A stretch of DNA of 64,000 nucleotides from Trichoplax adhaerens (lineage: Eukaryota > Placozoa > Uniplacotomia > Trichoplacea > Trichoplacidae), in NCBI RefSeq assembly GCF_000150275.1, contig NW_002060943.1, positions 9,704,209 to 9,768,208 on the forward strand. Reading direction: 5' to 3'. The position numbers were made by a program, and so were the translations under genes. Under the pieces are notes generated by a model that had not been told where the DNA came from, ran no database searches, and was given only the letters and a program-made list of their open reading frames with translations. Below are positions 36,550 through 60,007 of the stretch, in pieces; the first letter of the stretch is position 1; each line of letters starts with the position of its first letter.

Positions 36550-37522
36550 AATGCATCTACAGTATAATAACCTTTTCCTTGTGGCTAAAGGGTATAAGCA
36601 CATTTCATTCAACAATTACTGCCTTTCTTCACTTATGGATTAAATTATGACTTAATAAATTCGATGAAAACGAATTCCTAAGTATAAACATTAAACGCCG
36701 ATAAGCTATCTAATGTTGAGGATATTTATTGAGTGAAGTGGTATTGTAGCTGGTCCTCTTTGGCATCATCATTGCGGAAGATATCACAAAAAATATTTTT
36801 TTAAAAAGCTAGATACAAGAAAGATTACAATCAATGCCATACATAAATAAATAATATATAGCAGTACTATAAAATATACTGGTATGTACGTCATATATAC
36901 ATTCCTTATGAATATAGCTTTTAGGAAGACCGAAGTTATTGCAATACCAAAGGTATATTATATATATACTAATAATGACATGATTCTTCGGAATGACGTC
37001 AAAAAATGTTAATGCTGTAGATTAATAAAAGTAACATTCTCATATTTTTGGGCAATGTAAAATAAATTACGTAGTAGAAAATAATTATATTGTACAGTAG
37101 TGTAAAAGTACGCATTTACATGCGATTTTACGACCAGTTTATCCCGTACTATAACTTAACAAGTTCCAAGTACTCTCACACTATCATAATTTTGGATCAC
37201 TGTAAGTAATACATACTGTATATTTCATGCAGTTACGCACATACCAGTAACCGGTGAGAATCAAGAATACCGAAAATTCAACGCTTTCAGAACTACAGTA
37301 CAATCCAAACCACAAAAAATTGCTGAATAAGGTAATAAATAGTAGTATAGTATGACTTGGCCAAGAGTTCCACAGTTTCAGTAAGTTTTACCAGAGGTAT
37401 CTACCAGTTTTATCGATCTTTAGTATTTTACCAAGTCTCTGTTTCGTTGTTTTACTATTGACCCTTTTTGTTTTCGATTTTTCATTTTCTATGGCTATAG
37501 TTTAAATGAAATATATTCAAAT

Positions 37523-43749
<6,227 letters not shown>

Positions 43750-44018
43750 CTTCGGGTTTATATTTCATATCAGTAGTAGTAACTAAGTCAGCTATCACTC
43801 TTCAAGGGATTTGGTTGCCGACTGTAAAATCAGGGATTTTCGATAGGAATCAAGGCGTCCTTTCGAACAAGTGTTGGATCTCTGTTCAACACTGGTTTGT
43901 AGCTTACCCATCTGATCCGAAAAATTTATTTTGCTCCGAACGGAGACTATAGAGGAAAGAGTATGGACTGAGACTACGGTACTGAACAGAATAGTCGGCG
44001 ATTGACAAGCGTGGGTTC

Positions 44019-44345
44019 TACAGTACAGTAAATAAAGATAGTACAGTCTGTACTGTACGAAATTTGCGTTTAGTTTTATACAGTACTGTACAGTACAGTA
44101 CAGTACTGTACTCTTATCAGATTTACAGTACTGTATTGTACTGTACAGTACAGTACTGTACTGTACTGTACAGTAGAAGAACCTTTTAACTTTTTGTTTT
44201 GTTACGTGTGTTAATTAATGAAGGGAATTCAAGAGAAAGTTGTATTGAAGTTCCTAGTACAGTACAGTACAGTACAGTACAGTAAACAGGACTTAGTACT
44301 GTACACATTTTAATTTTACATTTACTGTACTGTACTGTACTGTAG
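44019..44345. repeat. TACTG/CAGTA palindromic array between KDM7 and MKLN1
   Basis: Several uninterrupted runs of the 5-bp unit (for example 44081-44112, 44128-44174, 44258-44284 and 44325-44344) in both orientations. It fills the 720-bp head-to-head space between the KDM7 start (43749, -) and the muskelin start (44470, +), ending 125 bp before muskelin. Confidence 0.93.
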
Positions 44346-44469
44346 AACGTATGATTTCATATAACAGTTACATAGTTACAACTACAACTTTTAATTGATA
44401 ATTTAATTCTATTTTAATAGCACGCCTTCTTGTAAAGGTTCTAAAAGACACCAAATATATAGGTTTAAT

Positions 44470-50020
<5,551 letters not shown>

Positions 50021-50144
50021 TAATGCTAGCTGATTGACTGTACTACTGTATATAGATGAGTTCGCGGGTGAATGAATTTGTAACGATTTTATCAGATCGA
50101 ACGTAAATCTAACTTTCTGTATGGTTATTCGATCAAAAATATTC

Positions 50145-50150
50145 AATAAA
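50145..50150 (+). terminator. Poly(A) signal AATAAA of MKLN1
   Basis: Exact AATAAA 125 bp beyond the muskelin stop codon. Confidence 0.55.
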
Positions 50151-51820
50151 TATTTATGATGAGCTTCACACTACTTCTTAGCGCACTCTAGCTGTTATTC
50201 GTAAAGCCATCCTAGACTATGTATAAAAATGCGGCATCCTCTTTAGTGAAACTGTAAAAGGGAAGATAGAGATTGTACCGGAGTATCTGCCTCCCTTTAA
50301 AATTTGACGCAAATCACATTCCTTATTTCTTAGTGTGGTTCAATGTCTTGACCAGTGTTGTAGAATACTGGTATTATTAACATCTCGAGCCAGATGCATA
50401 TTAAGTTTTAAACTTAGGTAAGAATGCATCATTCTATACTCTGCGAAATACCGAATCAAAGATTATTCATAGTTAATGTGCGTAAAATATAATGATGCTC
50501 CCATAACTTTTGCCCGAACATTGTCAATGCATACTTAATTACGTAACAGTGGTAATAATAAATCCAGCTAAAAAATCTTTTGAGATTAAAATCTGAAACT
50601 GCTTATAGATATTAGTACCAGATTTGTTGTAAACAGCAGTAAGCATATAATTAAAATCAGTCAACCTATATACGGCTTTTCTTAGATTAGCGTAAAGAGC
50701 TATAGTAAGCTTTAAATTCTTGGCAATATTTAGTCTATTACAATTATAATCTATGATGCTATACATATAGACATACGCGGATCTCCCGAAACAGTAAATT
50801 ATTGCTTTGTTTAGAATGGATAATGCCAAAATACTGTGGAAAAGTTTACATTCAGTACTTTAGTCTACTGTATACCAATGATTGTCATAACATTAAATAG
50901 CCGTAGAGAATATATTGAAGTCGCGTAGATCTCTTTTGTTTCTAATGGTCTATGGTAATAGTAAAAGAGAACTACTTAACTATTATTGGAGATAGCATTT
51001 ATATTTATAACTTACACTAATTGAAATAGTAAGGGATTATTGTAGCGATAGCCATTAAACTGGTGAATGGGCCAGCTCGTTAAAATTGCATTATATGATA
51101 TGAAATGTTAATTGATGAATTATGCATGAATTTGCCATGCTGGCAGGTCCGGTCCTTTCTAAAAAGTATTTAAACTAATTCAAGCCTCTCCGTCCGCCAG
51201 CAAATCTCCCCCATTCTATCCGTAGTGTTTACTTTCTATTGTTTAGTAATTAAAAAGCCTAGATGACGAGAAAGCCATACTTAGAAGCATCGAAAATTTA
51301 TGAAGTCATTCAACTATCACTACCCAAAAATTTACGGAAGATCACTGGAGCTAAATTCAAATCTAAAGCAACCTCACCAGTAATTCAGTCCGAAATAATT
51401 GCTTTAACGTTTAAAATCACTACTAATACTTTTATATTGATCTCTTTAAGTTAACACTATTAATATTAGCATTATCAGTAATAATAACACACCAATCAAC
51501 CTCATCATTGCGCAGACTACAAAAAATATACTATTCCAAGCAAACTACTGCACTTACTAGAGTGAATAAGACAGTTAGATGACAACACTTAATTCCTAAT
51601 TCTGTCGATGTTAAGATATTCGGAGATAAAACTCAGACGGTAGTAAGCATTTATATTATACTAGATTGATCCACGGTTTGTTTATTTAGCGTTATAGATT
51701 AAAACGTTTACATAAACATAGCAACGATTTTCTCTTACGTAAATAGCAATGCAATGAGTTTGAAAAAAGTAAACAAATTTTAACGGCGTTCTCAAAGTAA
51801 AAGTCACTATTTAGCTGTAA
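50151..51820. other. Convergent intergenic region MKLN1 / PMPCB
   Basis: About 1.7 kb of AT-rich sequence with no recognisable gene and no array. An AATAAA on the minus strand (51681-51686), 135 bp past the PMPCB stop, is its likely poly(A) signal. A 63-residue plus-strand frame at 51263-51454 resembles no known protein and looks random. Confidence 0.55.
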
Positions 51821-54800
51821 CTACATTCGCAGCCAGTACATCCCACTACGTATTCTATTGTAATCAGGAAGTTGTTCAATAGGACCTATCATGTAATAAT
51901 TTGTTAGATTGTTAGAGTGCTACCTTAATTATGCATGGCGCTAAAAGAAATACGAGTAAATCACTGGATTGTTATCACCTACCTACGGCAGCTACTGCTG
52001 GACACTGATCATAAATATACTTTGAAGCAACTGACTTGATTACTCCGGCTGTCACTTGCTAAAAAAATATCATAGAAATATATGTTGTCTGCAAAGGTAT
52101 CTATATCATCAGTAAAAGTTTCAATTTTAGTGAAAACATACCTCAATACGAGCATCTACTTCTGCTAGTGGAATGCGTCTTCCATAAGTTAGGATTTGTC
52201 GTCCAATGTCTTCACAGATTTGAGTAGACCCTTTAATATGCAACACAAGCTAACTAAGAAGTCGAGTTAAACGCAATTTCATTGTATTAAAGATACCATC
52301 TAGCTGCTGAAATAGAGTAGTCTTGAGCATGTTCTTGGCTCTCTTCACTTCATTTTCAGTAATACCGGTACAAACTCTCATCCTAACAGTGAGGAAATAA
52401 CATTTCATATCATAAACACTCAAACCGGAAGCTGGAAAAAGAGTAAATTACCATTCCTTTTGCAAGCTAAAGACCATATCGTCAATTTTCATGCGATCTG
52501 TGACAAAATAAGCCCCCCTGAAAAGAAAATGAAATCTTCATCTAGATGTAAAGAATTGTAATAGTATTTTTCGCTCGTAAAAGTAATAAATTTATTGTAC
52601 ACTGTTGAACTCATCTATTTCATTACCATAAACCAGTGTCCGTGTAGCAAGTATTAAATGACATGTAGCTATGGGCTAGATCATTCTCTCGTACGATCTA
52701 TAGTACAGAAACAAAATGATAAGCTAAATTACGCTAATAAACTTTATAATGCCGCAATCTTGAATATTACAGCTTACCCTAGCCAAACGACTTCCACTGT
52801 TCTAATACAGCAAAGTAAAATAGCAGAATTAATTTTTATCCATCATCTAAATATCCAATAAGGAAATACTACCTGCCCCGACGCAAAAGATCTGTCCCAA
52901 TTTCCGATGATCTATAGTAACAGACAACAAAACTTTCAAATCAAACGATGAACTGTCAAGCATAGATCAAATAATTAACTTACAGCATTAGCTACTAATA
53001 AAGGAAAGTAATCAGGATGAGTCCATCCACAGCCCTGTAAAGAAATAAAATGGAAGGTATAATTAGATCCATTATATACAGCACCACCTACAATACGTAG
53101 TATCCCATTTCTTTCATACCTCCACTGCAATAGCGATATGAGCCAAAGGCATATTATCGTCACGAACCAGAATCTATATTAACCACCAATTATTAATCGA
53201 TAGCTGATAACATAAAGTAGCGTTCTATTATGTAATAAAGCACACATTATAGGTAAATGTAAGTCTATAGCACCTCGCTTCCTGTATACCGACAATGAGT
53301 TAGCCCAGAAAATTTATCAGATGCTGTCGGTATATTCTTAAAATTCTGTTCCGCTAACCTAAGTAGATCGTCGTGTTTCACACCTCAAGAATCAATAACA
53401 ATAAAATAGTTAGGTTACCGAGAAGTATCAAGAAATACCCAAATACATAATCAATAACTATAAATTACCTCCGGCACCAGCCAAAACAATTCTAGGAGCT
53501 GTATAATGTGTAGAAATATAATCGAGCAAGTCATCCCGCGTTATAGACCTTAGAAGTACAAGAAGAAAATATTACACACATAGTTAACTAATACATCCTA
53601 TGAACTGGCATGATTTTACTGCCCTTTAGTGAAACTCCGTATAAGAATGTCATACGAAGTACAATATAGCTTACCTAATATTCTTACTTGGGCCAAGTAT
53701 GGTACGAGCCAAGTTTGTTCCCTGATAAGCAGTACTATGTAAGTGATCGAAAACTACCTCATCAGTTTGCGTATCCACTTCCTAATTTTGTATATGAATT
53801 ATAACAAATACAGATTAACATTCGGCTACTTCTAGGAAAATCAATATATTAGATTAGACAAAAAATGAAACCTGCATTTCACGAAGAATTACTCCTCTTT
53901 CGCGCTCCATTTCAGCTTCGCCAAGTAAAGGATTTTGAACTATGTCAGCCAATATTTCTACAGCCTTCGGAATATCTTTCGACAATACCTTTGCAAAGTA
54001 TACAGTCATTTCACGGGATGTATAAGCGTTTAAATGTCCACCCATATTCTCAATCTATAGTGATTGTAAAAGTTAGTTTGATGATACAGCCAATAATACT
54101 GTACATAGAATAATTAATTTCAATAAAACAAAAAAGGTAACATTTAAGTGGAATACGCCAACGATATTTGCTGTACCTCCACTTCTAAAGCCAATTGTGA
54201 ACGCCTCTTTGTTCCCTAAAAACGTAAATTGTCTTGATTCGATCAATGCCACATTACGTCGATGTCAGAAAGCACAGTAAGGTGCACTATGAGATAAACT
54301 AAATATTCGAGTGCACTAGCGAAGGCCGTGTTTTCGAAGCATAAAATGGATAGTACCTTAAAAATCATATGCTCCAAAAAATGTGCTACGCCATTCGTGT
54401 CATCGTTCTCGAAGCGACTACCCGCATCGATCCATAAGCCAATCTTAGTAAACAATTATACATATGTATTAAAAATGTAAGTGCAATGGTAATGAAATAA
54501 CATACATTAGTACCTTTCCCTACTTTGCCATGTGATAGCTCTTTTAAATATGATGAAATTTAATTTGCATATATAGTATTGTACATTATTTAAAATTACG
54601 TGCAGCAATAATAAATTGAGTAAACTCGAAAACTCGCTGTACCAAAACTAAATATCCCACGATGAAAGTAGACAATTCTAACTAATCTTACTAACAGTGG
54701 CGGTTAGAGATCCAGAGTCTTCTGAAGCTATCCGAAGACCATTATCAATAGTTGTCACCAATGTTTCTGGGACGTTCTCTAGGGACTAAAATTCATAAGT

Positions 54801-55136
54801 AACCGTTAAAAAGCTAAAGACATCAATCACTATCTAAACCATTCGGTATCGTAATCATTGCTGGATAGAAAAGCGCACTTAATTAATTTTATTTTAACTT
54901 AAAGGCTGCAGCACCTGCTGATAAGAAAATACTGGGCTAGCAATGCTGGATTGCAATCTGCTACCAAAAATACTTCTGGTCTAAAAATTAAGACAAAGAT
55001 GGTATAGATTAAAATTATTACCCTATATAGTTTTAGCGAGTCTATCTCACTCGTTCTGTTATATCTATTTTACCAATATCTTGTGCCATAACCGGTAGTT
55101 TCTGACACCCGGTAAGCGACAAATCGACGACATCAT
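51821..55136 (-). CDS. PMPCB: Mitochondrial processing peptidase subunit beta, 19 exons
   Basis: Exons sum to 481 aa (human 489): 55074-55136, 54915-54980, 54696-54785, 54357-54443, 54177-54215, 53872-54054, 53675-53781, 53469-53548, 53274-53383, 53120-53173, 52984-53034, 52873-52911, 52778-52801, 52627-52697, 52452-52517, 52297-52382, 52142-52230, 51983-52058, 51821-51885. The first two encode an Arg/Ser-rich, acid-free presequence. The M16 zinc site is intact: HFLEH at residues 94-98 and distal E174, 76 residues after H98. Other family matches are [34 protein letters not shown] and the C-terminal MYWLRM. Beta-MPP pairs with alpha-MPP in the matrix to cleave presequences and is homologous to core protein 1 of complex III; the intact zinc site favours MPP. 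Several exons are under 55 bp. Confidence 0.95.
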
Positions 55137-55285
55137 GATCACGGTCCACAGAGAGTAAACTGACAGCGAATTAAATCTAGCAGTTGGTAGTACCAACTTG
55201 GTTCGTTATTGATCTTACTTGTGCAGATGTGCGTATGCGCCTGCAAACTACACCTTTGCAGACCAGCCAGTAGTCACCGTGTAAC

Positions 55286-55791
55286 CAGTACTGTACTGTA
55301 CAGTATATTTCTAGAAGTCCACGCATGACCAATGACCATGATTCCACCGTGGACTACAGTACTGTACTGTACAGTACAGGTCGGATTTGTACAGCTGTAC
55401 ACTGTACAGTACTGTACTGTACTGTACGTACTATAGCTTACAGTACTGTACAGTACACGTTGGTCAAGTGAATCGGAGTTGGCCTTTAGCCGGAGTGGGG
55501 TTACAGAAGACCAGCGTACAAAATGTAGAATGTACAGTACTGTACTGTACAGTATACAATCCTACAGTACAGTATGGTTGATTGATTATTAATGTTTTCT
55601 GTATGGACCAGATGACAGCTGGGACTACTCAGACTGTACTGTACAGTACAGTACAGTACAGTAGCCCTGCTGCCTTAAACTTTATTGTACTGTACAGTAC
55701 AGTATTTAGCTGAAACCGCTCTTAAGAACTTTGTACTGTACAGTACTGTACTGTAACGCGGTGGGGCTACTGTACACTGTACTGTAGACTG
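55286..55791. repeat. TACTG/CAGTA palindromic array between PMPCB and kinase
   Basis: About 500 bp with at least eight dense runs of the 5-bp unit separated by 20-60 bp unique stretches. It lies head to head between PMPCB (start 55136, -; 150 bp away) and the kinase (start 56248, +). The remaining 456 bp up to the kinase (55792-56247) is AT-rich without repeats or frames. Confidence 0.93.
55479..55536. repeat. Dispersed element, copy 1
   Basis: Contains TTTAGCCGGAGTGGG then TACAGAAGAC, found again at 59571-59631 in the same order and orientation, with looser similarity after it (GTAnAAnTGnAGAATGT versus GTAAAATTGAATGT). This copy lies inside the TACTG/CAGTA array region. Confidence 0.7.
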
Positions 55792-56247
55792 TAATCCCAG
55801 AAACAAACGGCATAAACAAATTGCGTTCTCGATCAATGCGCACTGTCAGGGTTGCAGCGACATACGGAATCAAACTTTAATGGCAGGCCGAGCATGGTAT
55901 CTCTAATTTAAATGAACTAAAGTACTTGATGATCATGTTGATACTACTATTATCAGTGTATTCCAATAATTATAATATTAGTAGGCTGTTTATTAACTTT
56001 ACACAGTGATATAGATGGATAGTTATAATTATGATCATGATTCGAGATAAATCATGATTATATTAGAAACCGTGAGTTAAAGTAAAAAGTATGCACAGTG
56101 CAATCGATTTGAAGTGAGACAATCCTGTAATCGCAACGACTCCACTGTCGTAGTTATGACACAGCAACATACGAGTATAACGCATGCACTTCATATTTGT
56201 AAATTGCAAGAAAATTTCTGACTGCGAATAGCTGGATATTTACTAGT

Positions 56248-57420
56248 ATGCCAGTTGAGGATCTACCCGCTAAAGAATTTGTTTATGAAAAAGATAAAAA
56301 ATTTCAATATAAACGTACGCCGGTAGAATCAAACAGTACGTTGTCCAGGAAAAGAAATTATGATAATGATGACGACGAAGAAGTAGCAGAAATCGTAAGA
56401 AATTACATTGAAAAAGACGAAATTGGCCGAGGAAACTTTGGTGTTGTGTACAAGGTTGAACAATCATCTAGTGGAAAGTTTTGGGCCTTAAAAGAAATAA
56501 AATGTTCGTCTAAAACTGATGTAAAGGAGGCAATGAAGGAAGTTAATATGTTAAAAGGATTGCGTCATCCCTATATTTTACAGTTCGAGGAAGCATTCGT
56601 CATTTACCGTGAAAACGAACGATATACTTGCATCGTAACAGAATATTGCAGCAACGGAACACTAAATGATCACCTCGCTATTGAAACTACTAGAAAGAAC
56701 AACCATCGTTGGATGGTAGAGCTAGCTTCTGCAATGAAATATTTACATGAACACCAGCCAGTTATTGTACATAGGGACTTAAAGCCCGAAAATATCTTCA
56801 TCACCGCACAAGGTTGTTTAAAAGTAGCTGATTTTGGATTGGCTTTGCACAGTATTAACCAACAACAGTTCGAACGTTACAGTACAAATGTCGCCAGCGA
56901 CAGAAGTGTATGCGGAACAAAAATGTATCTTGCGCCTGAAATTTACGACCAAATCTACGCCAAAGAAGGCGATATTTTCTCGTTGGGGTTGATCTATTGT
57001 ACAATGATTGAACGAACCTTTGTGAAAGTTGGAGGAAAGTGTCATTATGCTGTGTATTTTAAGCAAGAGAATGAAGGAAAATGTAGTATAATTCCTGTAG
57101 GAGTTCATATGAGATATTCCCGCAACAGCAATCACAGAATCGACTTTTTATTCCGTAAAGCAAACGATTATGAAAAATCACTAATAAAGCTGATGCTGCA
57201 GCGTCATCCAGCAGTTAGACCTCCTGCATCTGATATATACAGGCGCTGTAGGTGGATGGAGTCTGTTGATGGAAAGTCCAATCACTATGTTATACTTAAA
57301 ACAGTAGTTGGAGACGTCAATAACATAGTTAAAGACGAGTCCTTACGTTTTACGTTATTGGTAATAATCGTATTTGTACTTTGCTGTATATTGTTAAGCT
57401 ATCTCTACTTTGGTATCTAA
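56248..57420 (+). CDS. PDIK1L/STK35-like protein kinase, single exon, C-terminal membrane anchor
   Basis: An uninterrupted 390-aa frame. The kinase domain (about residues 54-340) has all key elements: glycine loop GRGNFGVV (60-67), Lys82 in WALKEIK, HRDLKPEN (175-182), DFG (195-197) and APE (229-231), so it should be active. The C-lobe strings GDIFSLGLIYCTMIER and IIPVGVHM with PPASDIYRR are typical of the STK35/PDIK1L (NKF4) family, which are Ser/Thr kinases of poorly known role. Residues 1-53 are charged, with a KRNYDNDDDEE stretch. Residues about 366-388 form a strongly hydrophobic helix (LLVIIVFVLCCILLSYLYF) with only two residues after it, predicting a tail-anchored protein with the kinase facing the cytosol. 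Human relatives lack this anchor as far as recalled. The gene has no intron, unlike every neighbour. Confidence 0.9.
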   Translation: MPVEDLPAKEFVYEKDKKFQYKRTPVESNSTLSRKRNYDNDDDEEVAEIVRNYIEKDEIGRGNFGVVYKVEQSSSGKFWALKEIKCSSKTDVKEAMKEVNMLKGLRHPYILQFEEAFVIYRENERYTCIVTEYCSNGTLNDHLAIETTRKNNHRWMVELASAMKYLHEHQPVIVHRDLKPENIFITAQGCLKVADFGLALHSINQQQFERYSTNVASDRSVCGTKMYLAPEIYDQIYAKEGDIFSLGLIYCTMIERTFVKVGGKCHYAVYFKQENEGKCSIIPVGVHMRYSRNSNHRIDFLFRKANDYEKSLIKLMLQRHPAVRPPASDIYRRCRWMESVDGKSNHYVILKTVVGDVNNIVKDESLRFTLLVIIVFVLCCILLSYLYFGI

Positions 57421-60007
57421 CCAACTTAATTAAATAACGGTTCAGCATGTAAAATTCTGAAGTCAATCACTTTCACTAATGTACTGCTCTGTTTATTGCA
57501 ATGTTAAAATATTTCTTATTACTGTTTATCAACATAATAAGATGTACTAATATCTTCTTCCATGGACTTCCATAGACTCTAGTATGCGTACGATATATTA
57601 ATTAGAGGTGAGGGTGATAATGGTACGCAGGTTCTCTCTCTGAGAAGGCTAAGGTGATGAATAAGTAGCTGTATAATATTTTTTTTATTCAACCGCTCGA
57701 TAAGCGAGCACACTTATCCTACTCTTTTATTTCCCAGTAAAATATTTATTGTATTGCGTTTCATATTGCATGCCTGCGAGAAAGTTATTTAAGCACTGTG
57801 AGATTTCTTGAATAGGCATACTCAGAGCATCGATAATTAATTAATCATAATCATGAACCTGTATGCTTGTATATACAGTATGCATTATGCAATGTGCGAA
57901 CACTTTAATAAGTGTAATGTATTCTATGCGGTACAAAGATGTCCTTTATTTAATTGAAATTATAGCAACATGTAATGCTTAAATTAGCGATTCATACTGA
58001 AAGAATTGTAATTATTATTCTGAGCTATTTATTACAATTAAGGCATTTCGTCTATTACATTGTTTTCGGTATATACTGCATTGTATGAAGGCAAACTTGG
58101 TACACCCATTCTACGGAAAATAGTTACAATTCTTCTAATTTATAGATTTATTTATTTATTGAATAAAAGACGTACTACATTTGGAATGAAGAAATATCTA
58201 ATGTGACCACTGAACGGTATCTGTCGTACTTTATACGTTTACAGTTCACCACGTCCTTGCGAATGTAGTACACAATTAGTGGCTAGATCCCTGTCGATGC
58301 AAACCTCGATATTAATTTTCAACTCAATAATATAATTATGATTCAATGGATCAAAATCAAAATTAAATACGCATACTAGATGTTACTCCAGCATTTTCAT
58401 AATTCTATACTTTGTCTACAGTGATGGGCTACGAGTTACCGTCAATAAACTTAGGGAAAAAAATCATACGTTATGAATCGCTTACAAGCAAATCGAAAAA
58501 GCTTACTATCCTTAGAGATAATCTTACTATGGTCAATAGACTTCTGGAACCATTTGTATTGTGTTGCGTAAATTACTACCGATTAAATAAAATGCAATAT
58601 GCGTAACAAAGCATAGCTAAGCATGAGAGAAAGCTGATCACGTAGTCTACAGTTCACTAAATGATCTTTGCAGAATAGATTTGTTCCCAATTTAACTTGT
58701 TAATGACAATCAACTGAGAGCCTTATCTTTTCGCCAGTATGGTAGAGAACTTTATTATACTGCATAATTATAGTAACTTTGCATACATTTATTTAGAAAT
58801 CAAATGTACTCGTAACTGGTAACTTTTTGTAAACATGTATAACACGATGCCAAAAGCGTCACCGACGTTTTGATTATGCCACCATGTTAACATAAGTCTC
58901 AGGAGCAGTCATGATCGTTCCATCTCCGAGTTTAATATTATTATTTAGGGACCATCCGATAGGGCAATTAAGCATCATACGAGGTTGATACTCTACTTAC
59001 ATCGTCTACAGGATGTATTCGGTTAGTACCAATCACCTAAACCTAACCTTAATATTTCTAAAACTTAAATTAGTCTCCTTGATGACTGTAACAAATTGTG
59101 AACTATACCCAGCATTGAGATATGCGCTTAATAATAATCTCACTCAAGGCAATATATAGTAAGGAGTTAACACGGAATAAAATCTTGACAATACAGTATA
59201 AACCTCATATCGTTCTCACTGCGTGCATTTATTCATTTATGATTATATTACTGCAGCTAGGAATAGAGAAGTCCAAAATGATACAAAGAATAAGTTATTT
59301 AAAAAAATGCAGATATATATAATTAAGTTTTACAAGACTGTACGTCGTCTACAATAGTAATTATCGCACTCTAAAACGTAAGATCTATGGTAAGAAAAGA
59401 AATACGGTATAATCGTAATATACAGTACAGTAAGTTCTGTATCAATTACATACATCATTGTAGATCAATTATAATTATATAAAAGGTGGCCGACTCTTAC
59501 AATGCCATATTAAGAATTATTAATTAAAAATTATCATTGTATTCAACATATGACAAATATTGCAGTTGACATTTAGCCGGAGTGGGACTACAGAAGACTA
59601 AATCGGAATAGCGTTTGTAAAATTGAATGTTAAAGACAAATAAATAAATGCAGCGTATAAATAAATAAACATATAAATAGATAATTAAGTATTGCATTTC
59701 TTAAATAAGTCAATACATTAGTGTTTCGTTCTTTTGCAACGTAAGACACTATACTATATATATTCAAGGCAGTCAGAACTGACCGAACCTCGAACAGGCG
59801 GAGCTAGAAGTCATACCTCTTGCAAAGTAAGTAGATCAATCCAAGAATAGGATATAAAAGTTTAGATCAATTATACGACTGACACTCTTTCAAAGCTAGA
59901 TTTTCTATAATGTATTTTTCCTGTAAGAGTAGATCGATTAATACGGTCACTGACTTTTGTTTTTAATGTATCCCCGTAATGCCCATATGGCATTGAACCT
60001 GAGTCTA
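57421..60007. other. Convergent intergenic region kinase / calcium channel
   Basis: About 2.6 kb without recognisable genes. Frames at 58412-58606 and 59122-59322 have no family resemblance. It contains one copy of the dispersed element (59571-59631) and one short CAGTA run near 59421. Confidence 0.55.
59571..59631. repeat. Dispersed element, copy 2
   Basis: Second copy of the TTTAGCCGGAGTGGG / TACAGAAGAC element described at 55479, here in plain AT-rich intergenic DNA about 4 kb away. Confidence 0.7.

Larger units (their letters stand above)
30140..37522. other. Long convergent intergenic region LRIG / KDM7
   Basis: About 7.4 kb, the largest gene-poor stretch in the window. No frame shows a known domain. 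It holds scattered TACTG/CAGTA copies (near 33630, 34050, 34480), a CCGA-rich patch (32531-32572), a perfect 22-bp palindrome (34605-34626), a tandem duplication (35276-35483) and a hairpin repeat (36426-36549). A weak plus-strand frame around 33040-33200 has a faintly transposase-like string but no confirmed homology. A missed gene with very short exons cannot be excluded. Confidence 0.5.
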
